Assembly (NCBI GenBank): GCA_015067825.1
Contig: SVLQ01000012.1
Span: forward strand, 1-64,000
Source: Oscillospiraceae bacterium
GTDB lineage: Bacteria; Bacillota; Clostridia; Oscillospirales; QAMX01
DNA: 64,000 nt
Direction: 5' to 3'
Part shown: positions 50,987 through 58,592 of the stretch, piece after piece
Position numbering within the stretch: the first letter of the stretch is position 1
How the letters are laid out: each line of letters starts with the position of its first letter
The notes under the pieces: generated by a model
Database searches by the model: none
Seen by the model: only the letters and a program-made list of their open reading frames with translations
What the model was told of the DNA's origin: nothing
Position numbers and translations under genes: made by a program

Positions 50987-52591
50987 ATGGATAATTTCTT
51001 CAGATATTTTTATCAGGATTTTGGGAATCTTTTCAACGCATTGGTGGATATGTTTGTGGCAATGGGCAATTTCTTGAACCATCTGCTGAATTTTCCGATG
51101 CGTATGGAACTGATCAAGAAATATGAGGAAGATTTCACCACGACCGACTGGATCATGCTGTTGGTGGTCAATCTGATCCTGATCGCGCTGATCATTTTGT
51201 TGGTGATCGCCGTCGTGAAGCTGATGCGGAAGATTTTCCGCGTCCGGGTTTCGCCGAAAAAGTACGATGCGGTCGTGAAGCAGGTGCGCAGCCTGCAGCG
51301 CGATCTCATCCGTGCCAATTACGAAAAAGATCGTCTGCTGGCCATGCGTGTGGATCAGTTGGGAGAATTTGGTTCGGAGCCCCAGCTCGATTTGGGCTCC
51401 GAACAGGGGCAGGAACATCCTGCCGCAGCAGCCGAAGAATCAGCCGCCGGCGAAGAGCTTGTTCTCAGCAACCGCAATACGCGTTTCTCACCCTGCGTCG
51501 ATCCGGCGGAAAGCCGTTTTTTCCGCCTGACCAGTGTCGACAACTTCTACAAAACCGAATACCGGCCGCCGGTTTACGAGCAGAACTTCACGCTGGAGGA
51601 ATTCTGCGACCGCTTCCGTCGGTTTACGGCATCGCGCCTGAAACTCTATTATGAAGAAGACATGATGCGGTTCTTCGTCGCCTCCATGGGCACGGCGCGT
51701 ATCATCATTCTTCAGGGTATTTCCGGTACCGGTAAGACGAGTTTGCCCTATGCGTTCGGCAAATTTGTGCAGAACGACTCCTCCGTTGTTTCCGTCCAAC
51801 CGTCCTGGCGTGAACGTACGGAATTGTACGGCTATTACAACGAATTCACCAAAAAATACTCCGAAACCGACTTCCTGCGCGCTCTCTATGAGAGCAACTA
51901 CTACCGCGATCCGCACGTCGTAATTCTCGACGAAATGAACATTGCGCGTGTCGAGTATTATTTCGCGGAAATGTTGTCGATCCTGGAACTTCCGCTGCAG
52001 GAAGAATGGAACATCGATATCGTCACGGCGGTTTGGGACAACGACCCGTGCCTGATCGAAGGCGGCAGCGTGCAGATCCCCAACAACGTCTGGTTTGTCG
52101 GTACGATTAACAACGACGACTCGACCTTTGCCGTCGCCGATAAGGTCTACGACCGTGCGATCCCCATCGACCTCGACAGCCGTGCCGATGCGTTTGAATG
52201 TGAGCCTGCCGACCCGATTTTCGTTTCGACCGACTATTTGAACGCGCTGTTTGCCAAAGCAAAAGAAGATTTCCCGATCTCCGAAGAGATCATCGAAAAA
52301 CTGGAAGTTGTCAACGCCTACGTGATCAAAGTGTTCCGTTTGGCGTTCGGTAACCGTGTTATGAAACAGATCCGCGAATTCGTGCCCTGCTTCATCGCCT
52401 GCGGCGGAACCGAGATTCAGGCTGTTGACTTTATCGTCGCCAAAAAGGTTCTGCGTAAGTTTGAATCGCTCAGCGTCGGCTTCATGAAAGACGAACTGAC
52501 GCGCTTCTCGAACTTCCTGGATAAGACCTTTGGCAAAAACCAAATGAAGATCTGCAAAGAATACATCGAAATTTTGAAGAAGACCAACTGA
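50987..52591 (+). CDS. Membrane-anchored McrB-like AAA ATPase
   Basis: This 534-residue protein has a helix at about 54-79, a charged linker and a C-terminal AAA domain from about 200. Walker A is ILQGISGTGKTSLP (about 241-253), Walker B VVILDEMNIARVEYYFAEML (about 310-330) and sensor 1 VGTINNDDST (about 371). The DEMN-AR-EYYF pattern is that of McrB-type ATPases of DUF2357/McrC systems. A membrane anchor is unusual for those. The next gene encodes a DUF2357-like protein, the normal partner. Embedding in a SipW/TasA cluster suggests work at the membrane on fibre proteins instead of DNA. Starts at an ATG after AAGGG. Confidence 0.85.
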   Translation: MDNFFRYFYQDFGNLFNALVDMFVAMGNFLNHLLNFPMRMELIKKYEEDFTTTDWIMLLVVNLILIALIILLVIAVVKLMRKIFRVRVSPKKYDAVVKQVRSLQRDLIRANYEKDRLLAMRVDQLGEFGSEPQLDLGSEQGQEHPAAAAEESAAGEELVLSNRNTRFSPCVDPAESRFFRLTSVDNFYKTEYRPPVYEQNFTLEEFCDRFRRFTASRLKLYYEEDMMRFFVASMGTARIIILQGISGTGKTSLPYAFGKFVQNDSSVVSVQPSWRERTELYGYYNEFTKKYSETDFLRALYESNYYRDPHVVILDEMNIARVEYYFAEMLSILELPLQEEWNIDIVTAVWDNDPCLIEGGSVQIPNNVWFVGTINNDDSTFAVADKVYDRAIPIDLDSRADAFECEPADPIFVSTDYLNALFAKAKEDFPISEEIIEKLEVVNAYVIKVFRLAFGNRVMKQIREFVPCFIACGGTEIQAVDFIVAKKVLRKFESLSVGFMKDELTRFSNFLDKTFGKNQMKICKEYIEILKKTN

Positions 52592-52642
52592 TTTTAGATC
52601 CATTACTCCCGGCAAATTTTCAGAGAAACAGGAGGAAACGGC

Positions 52643-54532
52643 GTGGCGGAAGCAAAACGAAATACCAAGAGCACTTCTGAAAACGGTGTCGATCTGATCG
52701 ATCCGTTGTATCAGAAGTTTACGAAAAGTGTTGTGCGAGCCCTTGGCAGCTCGGATTTTTACGCATATTTTATGCAGGCGATCGCGCAGGCCGATAACGA
52801 AATCCAGTTTTCCAACCGCCGAATGGAAAAAATCGTCGATCTCGAATGGGTTGATGCAATCGAATCCTCGCTGCCGGCATTCCAGCACATCATTGATTTG
52901 CCGCGAAACGTCATCCGCGAAGACGAGTTGATCGTGAATGTCGCAAATGCCAAAAAATCCGACAGCGCTGTGGTACGCCACCTCGCCATGCATGCGTCGA
53001 TGGTTGAAGATTTTCGGGAGGATACGGGCGATGTACGGCCGAACAAGCTGATGCAGAAGTACCGCGAAGAGTCCATCGGCAAGGTTTACGAAAATCGTCT
53101 GGTGTTTACGACGCTGGAAATCGCGTATCAGTTCGTCAAGATCCGCCACGATGCGCTGTTTGAGGCGATGAGCGACGAATTCGGCGCGAAGCTGAAGCTG
53201 AGGTCCGATATGGTGGGTTCGAACGAGCAGATGCATCTGGATATGTTTCTGCACATCCGCGATACCGAGAGCGCGCTGCAAACAGATGAGCGCAATCAAG
53301 ATGTTTTCGACCGGATTTCGCGTCTTTACCGTATTTTAGCGGTCAACATGAACTCGAATTTTGCGCAGCAGTTGGCAAAAGAGCCGCGTATCAAGGGCAC
53401 GGTTACGAAGACGAACGTCTTGAAGAAAAATAAAGACTACCGCGCTGTATCGCAGTTGCTGGAATTTCTCCGCGGCTATAATAACATTGGTTATACGATC
53501 AAAATCATCGAGCAGAATCCGGTGGTGGATGAGGCGTTTGAACAGAGCATTTACCATAATATTCTGTTCCAATACCTTGTTTTGAAGGGGCATTTGGAGC
53601 GCGATAAAGACCGCCGCCTGCCGGCCCCGCTGAAACAGAAAAAACGCGCACTGAAACCAAAATTCGTGAAGGAAATCATTGAAGAACTGACCGAGGATTA
53701 TGACCTTCCGGATGTTGAGATCCGCAAAGTTCTGATCGAAGAACTGACGAAAGAACAGTTGATGCGCGAAGAAGCTGCCGAACGCCGACGCTTGGTGGAG
53801 GAACAGGCACAGCGCAAAAAGGAAGAAGAAGCACGTATCCGCAAAGAAAAACAGGAAGAAAAAGAGCGGCTCCGCAAAGAACGCGAAGCCGAAAAAGAAC
53901 GGCAACGCAAAGAAGCCGAAGCAGAGGCGCAGCGCAAGCTGGTCGAGCGCATGGAGCGCGAACAGGAAGACCGTCGCCGGAGTGGGTTGTTCAAGAAAGA
54001 ACTGGAACACTTTACGGCGCACTTTGCGGAACGCTTGGAACTGCGCCACGAAACTGCGGAAGAAGAGCAGGTTGCCCGCCAGGACTTCGAAGATGCGGCT
54101 TTCATTTTGGAGGAGACCGAACGCCTCAAGCGAGAGGAAGCCGAACGCGCGCGGATTCGCCGCCGGGAAGAACAGGAACGCCGGATTCAAGCCGAACTGG
54201 AAGCACAGCAGCAGGCTTTGGCGGCCGAAAACGAGCGCCGGGAAAAACTCCGTCAGGAAAAACTGGCAGAGGAAGCGCGGCGTCAGCGGGAGATCGAGGA
54301 ACAGGAAGAGCTTGCCCGCCAGGAAAAAGCCCGCCGCGATATGGAGGCGGTGCGTCTGTACGCAGAAGAAATCGGACGATTCTGGCAGATGCGCGAATAT
54401 CGCCAGTATTTGCGCAACGATTATGCCAATGCCCAAATCCGGATGCAGCAGGCGCGGGAAGAAGAACGGCAGAAACTGCTGGATGCCCGCAATGTTTCCC
54501 AGAAGCGAAATAGGAGATTTTGGAGAAGATGA
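52643..54532 (+). CDS. DUF2357-like protein without nuclease core, with long coiled coil
   Basis: This 629-residue soluble protein has a DUF2357-like region at about 85-320: VVRHLAMHASMVEDF, KVYENRLVFTTLEIAYQFV (149-167) and TNVLKKNKDYRAVSQLLEFL are the expected landmarks of the McrC-like partner of McrB-type ATPases. In that family a PD-(D/E)XK nuclease follows; no D..(D/E)xK motif is visible here. Instead residues 350-620 are an almost continuous charged coiled coil, rich in Glu, Arg, Lys and Gln. I infer a structural adaptor driven by the ATPase. The GTG at 52643 has AGGAGG upstream; the stop overlaps the next gene by four bases (ATGA), which ties it to the fibre gene. Confidence 0.7.
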   Translation: MAEAKRNTKSTSENGVDLIDPLYQKFTKSVVRALGSSDFYAYFMQAIAQADNEIQFSNRRMEKIVDLEWVDAIESSLPAFQHIIDLPRNVIREDELIVNVANAKKSDSAVVRHLAMHASMVEDFREDTGDVRPNKLMQKYREESIGKVYENRLVFTTLEIAYQFVKIRHDALFEAMSDEFGAKLKLRSDMVGSNEQMHLDMFLHIRDTESALQTDERNQDVFDRISRLYRILAVNMNSNFAQQLAKEPRIKGTVTKTNVLKKNKDYRAVSQLLEFLRGYNNIGYTIKIIEQNPVVDEAFEQSIYHNILFQYLVLKGHLERDKDRRLPAPLKQKKRALKPKFVKEIIEELTEDYDLPDVEIRKVLIEELTKEQLMREEAAERRRLVEEQAQRKKEEEARIRKEKQEEKERLRKEREAEKERQRKEAEAEAQRKLVERMEREQEDRRRSGLFKKELEHFTAHFAERLELRHETAEEEQVARQDFEDAAFILEETERLKREEAERARIRRREEQERRIQAELEAQQQALAAENERREKLRQEKLAEEARRQREIEEQEELARQEKARRDMEAVRLYAEEIGRFWQMREYRQYLRNDYANAQIRMQQAREEERQKLLDARNVSQKRNRRFWRR

Positions 54533-55851
54533 ACAAGCTTGGCCCAAAACTGATTGCTGCGACGATGGCGGTTGTTTTGGCAGTTGTCATGTCCGTCATG
54601 GTAACGTATGCGTGGACGGTGCTTTCTACAGCGCCTGTGGCAGAAGGGATTCAAATCACGATCGGCGGTAGCAATACGATACTGGTCGCACCCGATCTGA
54701 CCAAAACCGTAGACGGAAAGACCTATCATTTCCCGGGTGGATTCAGCGGAAAACTGAATTTCTCGCATCATGAGGCGTATGCCTATCTGTCGGAAATTGC
54801 GTCGATGATGCCGGTTTCCACCGCAGACGGTAAGCATTGGATCATCCCGGAATATTACGATATTTTGGATGAGGCTGTGCTCAATGGCGAAGCTTGTGTT
54901 GGCGTTATGAAGCCAATGGAGGAGTTCACGGTCGATACGCAACTGCAATATGCGAACCTGACCGAATTTTCCGCAAGCGGCAGTTATGTTTACCTGGATT
55001 TCTGGGTCGTTTCTCCGGGAACGGAATATACGCTACGTATGTCGCACGGTGATGAAAACGGCGGAAGTTATCTGCTGGAACTGATGGATGCGGCAGAGAC
55101 TGCTGACGGCGGTTTTGTTTTGACGGCAACCGAAGGGACTGCGGCAGCAACAGCCAGAATTGGTTTTTTGGTCAATTCCAACCCCGCCGGGGAAACGGCA
55201 CTGTCCTGTTACCGGGAAAGTGCGACGTTTTCGGACCAATATCGAAAGCTTGTCGGTGTTTTTGAAGCAGAACAGACCGGTGGTGTTTGGCAGCAAGAAA
55301 ACTTTACGATCTACGAACCCAACGGTGATGTTCACCCGAACGGCGAAAACGGAACATACGTCCTCACGCGTCCTCTGGGCATTGTCGGCGGACGGGTGCA
55401 GGAAACCGATATTTGGAATTGTCTTTCGGTCTCTCTGGAGAACCGGTGGAAGCAGGCCGATGCATATACTCCGCCGATCGACGAGCTGTTTCAGGCGGCA
55501 TTGCTGGGCAAGAACATCAATTCTGCGCAGGAAGCAGAGCATGAGTTTTACAACAAATACCTGCAAGGGCAGTTTATGCCCTATGTCGACAAAGGACAAT
55601 TTATCCAAAGTACGGCTTCGTTGCAAGGGTATTGCTACGGCGACGGAATGGTCAGTATAGAGGAAATGCGTGCTTTGCAGACCGCAGGGGCAACAGATGA
55701 TATCTCCATTGTAACACTGCAGAAGAATGTTCCGCAGAGGATTCGGATGTTCCTTTGGCTTGAGGGTCAGGATGTTGACTGCGCCAATACGGAAAGCCCG
55801 ATCAACTTTGCGGTCAGTATAGAGCTGGCGGGGAGCAATTGGGATCATTAG
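54529..55851 (+). CDS. Short TasA-like surface protein with VTYAW and WLEG motifs
   Basis: This 440-residue protein has a membrane-signal helix at about 8-25 and VTYAWTVLSTAPVAEG, similar to STYAWFTLSTAPEVTG of the long protein. The outer domain includes YLDFWVVSPGTEYTLR and ends with QRIRMFLWLEGQDVDCANTE and FAVSIEL. The ATG at 54529 overlaps the stop of the DUF2357-like gene (ATGA), which indicates translational coupling. A SipW-like gene follows. It is a relative of the product of 48855-49865, with larger insertions. Confidence 0.72.
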   Translation: MNKLGPKLIAATMAVVLAVVMSVMVTYAWTVLSTAPVAEGIQITIGGSNTILVAPDLTKTVDGKTYHFPGGFSGKLNFSHHEAYAYLSEIASMMPVSTADGKHWIIPEYYDILDEAVLNGEACVGVMKPMEEFTVDTQLQYANLTEFSASGSYVYLDFWVVSPGTEYTLRMSHGDENGGSYLLELMDAAETADGGFVLTATEGTAAATARIGFLVNSNPAGETALSCYRESATFSDQYRKLVGVFEAEQTGGVWQQENFTIYEPNGDVHPNGENGTYVLTRPLGIVGGRVQETDIWNCLSVSLENRWKQADAYTPPIDELFQAALLGKNINSAQEAEHEFYNKYLQGQFMPYVDKGQFIQSTASLQGYCYGDGMVSIEEMRALQTAGATDDISIVTLQKNVPQRIRMFLWLEGQDVDCANTESPINFAVSIELAGSNWDH

Positions 55852-55865
55852 AAGATAATTGGAAA

Positions 55866-56657
55866 ATGAAGCAAAGTCAAACGAAAGACAAGAGCATAGG
55901 TAATTTGTGGCTGTCCCGAATTGTGACACTGATCCTTGGTGTTGCGGTTTGTTTCTGCCTGTTTGTTCTGGTGCAGGTGGTCAGTCGTGGATACGCGTCT
56001 CTCGGCGGATACAGTTTTTTCAAGGTCGTAACGGGGAGCATGGAACCCAACCTTTCTGTTGGTGAGTTGTTGCTGACCAAACAAATAGATCCGGCCGAAA
56101 TTGCAGTGGATGATATTATCAGCTTTCGTTCCCGTTCCCCGGGAATGATCGGGGCATTTATCACACATCGTGTCATCGGGAAAGATGTTGACGAAGGCGG
56201 CACCGTGCGTCTTTGGACGAAAGGGGATGCCAACTTGGTCGCAGATGTCGATCCGGTTACAACGGACAATCTGGTAGGAAAAGTCGTATGGAAATCGGGG
56301 GGGAGTTTTGTGTCAAAGATTATGTCATTTTTGTCCGGGCGATATGGATTTTTGGTCTGTATCGCGTTCCCCATGCTGTTAGGCGCTGCCTGGATTTTGC
56401 GTGAAAACATACGGGCGATGCGACGGGATATGCAGACCATATTGGAAAGCATAGAACAGTCGAACCCGGAAGCCGAGTCTTCCGCGCCTGCTGCCGGTGA
56501 GATGTCCGAGTCTGCATCTGAAGAGACACCTGATGCGGCGTCCACTGAGACATCTATGGAAGACGAAGAGTATCAACAACTATGCGAAAAAATTCGCGCT
56601 GAATTGATAGAGGAGCTAAAACACAGTGACGAACCCAAACAGCCGGAACAGGAATGA
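55866..56657 (+). CDS. SipW-like (ER-type) signal peptidase I, second copy
   Basis: This 263-residue protease has a helix at about 17-40, catalytic Ser58 (VVTGSMEPNLSVGELLL), His101 (FITHRVIGKD) and RLWTKGDANLVADVDP. A second helix (about 155-175) is followed by an acidic Ser/Glu-rich tail, shorter than in the first copy. The two copies are diverged, so they may process different clients. The start is uncertain: the ATG at 55866 has only a weak site, and an in-frame TTG at 55839 lies inside the previous gene. Its 3' end overlaps the next gene by 32 bases. Confidence 0.87.
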   Translation: MKQSQTKDKSIGNLWLSRIVTLILGVAVCFCLFVLVQVVSRGYASLGGYSFFKVVTGSMEPNLSVGELLLTKQIDPAEIAVDDIISFRSRSPGMIGAFITHRVIGKDVDEGGTVRLWTKGDANLVADVDPVTTDNLVGKVVWKSGGSFVSKIMSFLSGRYGFLVCIAFPMLLGAAWILRENIRAMRRDMQTILESIEQSNPEAESSAPAAGEMSESASEETPDAASTETSMEDEEYQQLCEKIRAELIEELKHSDEPKQPEQE

Positions 56658-58539
56658 AACCGGTAAAGGTGCGCCTGCTCAATTGAAGGTGCTGCGAAAA
56701 AGTGTATATTTGCGTGTCGGCATGGTGTTTCTGATTGTCGCCTTGACGATCATACTGGTTTTTGCGTTGACTGTGGCTTGGTATGTCAATGTTGTGCAAA
56801 GCAGCAACTTGAATTTTACTGCCGAAACCTGGAATTTTACCGGTGAGATCGATGTGGAGAATCCGGTTTTCTCTGCGGCTCCGGGCGACAACGGCGTGGT
56901 GTCTATGTCGCTGAAAAACGACAGTTCCAGCTTGGTTGCGGCGAGTGTGACGGTTTCCAAAGCGCAACTGAACGACGATATGCGCGATAAACTGTTTTTC
57001 TATGTGGACACGACAGCGACCAGAAACAGCGAGACCGTGGAGCGGGTCTATATCAGCTCTTCGGCGAGCTATACGTATACCATTTTCCCCTTTGGTGAAA
57101 TTGCGATGACAGATCATACGTATAATGCGGCCCGGATCATGTGGGAATGGCCGTATGATACTTTGGGGTATTATGTGCTGGGAACGGTGACACCGACCCG
57201 CCTTCCGGATATTGATGAGTATCTGCGCCCGATCGAATACGAGTACGACGAGCAGAATACAACATTCAACTCCGCCGGCGAACTTTTGACGATTGACGGG
57301 GTCACCCCGGCAACCGACTTTTTGGTGGAGCTGTCTCAAACAGACGGATACCGCGGTGTGATCGATCCGGGTGCTGCTGTCAGCGGCTATTACCCGGTGG
57401 ATGTAGATGCCAATGGTTACGGCGTTTGGGCGTATTTTTGCACCTACGCAGAAATTCAAAGCAATAACCGTATTTCGACGGAACTGGGGGAAAACAACGC
57501 GGATATAGGATCGGTCCAGCTTCAGGTGATCGGACAGAACAGCCGCGAAGAAGGCATTTCTGTGTCGTCGCCTGCAGAGCTTACGGCGGTTCTCTACCAG
57601 GATGGATTGCATATGGTGCGGATGGAACAGGATATCGAATTGTCGCAATCGATTCAGGTCGGCAGTAATACCGGTATTATGATCGATATGCAGGGGCATA
57701 CGTTGACCTCGACCGCATCCACCGTGATCGACGCGAAGCCCGGCTCCAATGTGATGCTTTATAATGGCACACTGGATGGTGCGAATCAGGCCGAAACCGC
57801 AATTTATGCCAGTGGTGGTGTCGTGACGCTGAACGGCGTAACGATTGAAAATGTGGAAGAAGGCCTGAAGATTTTTGACAACGAGAACAATTCCAATATG
57901 GATTCCACGATCCGCTTGTTTGACTGCAAGATCATGTGTGAGACGGATGGTTTGTGGATCAAAGGAAATGGTGCGAAGTCCGAGAAAAAGACCGTCGTTG
58001 TCATCGAAAACTGTGAGATGATGGGAGAAGGGTATGCCGGTTTGCTTTGTAACGGCACCTACTATGGCTGTGATATTCGTGTTAGCGGCGATAGTAAGAT
58101 CTCCGGTAAATACGCAGGGATCTATTTCCCGACGAAAGACAGTACCCTGACTGTTGAAAACAGTACAATAGAAGGCTATACGGGCCTGGTCGTCAAGGGT
58201 GGTTCTGTCGAGGTGAACAATTCCGTCATCATCGGCATTGGTGAGCGCAATGATCCGGATCCAGATGCGCTGTCGCAGAGTGGATGGACCGATACGGGTG
58301 ACGGTGTGTATTTGGAAGCGAACTACACCAATTGGCTGACCGATATCCGGATATCCGGAGAGAATACACGTGTTGTCAGCATGAATGCTGAGGCTGTGCG
58401 GATGTGTCCGGACGGGTTGGATACTGCGTCCATCACGATTACCGGCGGTTCGTTCAGCAGTGTTGTTGGGTATTTTAACAAGGATACGCACGAATTGGTC
58501 CAGTTCGCCGACGATGTCTATGTCGTCCGGGCGAAATAA
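56626..58539 (+). CDS. Membrane-anchored beta-helix surface protein
   Basis: This 637-residue protein has a basic start, a helix at about 32-50 ending FALTVAWYVN, which is similar to the TYAW elements, and an N-terminal beta domain (about 60-300). Residues about 330-620 form a right-handed parallel beta-helix: IMIDMQGHTLTSTASTVID, VMLYNGTLDGANQAETAIYA, GVVTLNGVTIENVEEGLKIF and later rungs repeat the short strand pattern of pectate-lyase folds. No catalytic set is clear, so binding or structural function is more likely than cleavage. The GTG at 56626 has AGGAG ten bases upstream and lies inside the end of the second SipW-like gene, a sign of coupling. Confidence 0.78.
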   Translation: MTNPNSRNRNETGKGAPAQLKVLRKSVYLRVGMVFLIVALTIILVFALTVAWYVNVVQSSNLNFTAETWNFTGEIDVENPVFSAAPGDNGVVSMSLKNDSSSLVAASVTVSKAQLNDDMRDKLFFYVDTTATRNSETVERVYISSSASYTYTIFPFGEIAMTDHTYNAARIMWEWPYDTLGYYVLGTVTPTRLPDIDEYLRPIEYEYDEQNTTFNSAGELLTIDGVTPATDFLVELSQTDGYRGVIDPGAAVSGYYPVDVDANGYGVWAYFCTYAEIQSNNRISTELGENNADIGSVQLQVIGQNSREEGISVSSPAELTAVLYQDGLHMVRMEQDIELSQSIQVGSNTGIMIDMQGHTLTSTASTVIDAKPGSNVMLYNGTLDGANQAETAIYASGGVVTLNGVTIENVEEGLKIFDNENNSNMDSTIRLFDCKIMCETDGLWIKGNGAKSEKKTVVVIENCEMMGEGYAGLLCNGTYYGCDIRVSGDSKISGKYAGIYFPTKDSTLTVENSTIEGYTGLVVKGGSVEVNNSVIIGIGERNDPDPDALSQSGWTDTGDGVYLEANYTNWLTDIRISGENTRVVSMNAEAVRMCPDGLDTASITITGGSFSSVVGYFNKDTHELVQFADDVYVVRAK

Positions 58540-58592
58540 TACGATGGTTTAGAAGCAGGGGGCAAACAGCCTTGAAAACAGGAGAAGAGTGA

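Noticed and set aside
50987-54532. A standard McrBC-type anti-phage restriction system
   Set aside because: The DUF2357-like partner shows no nuclease motif, the ATPase is membrane anchored, and the genes are coupled to fibre genes instead of other defence genes.
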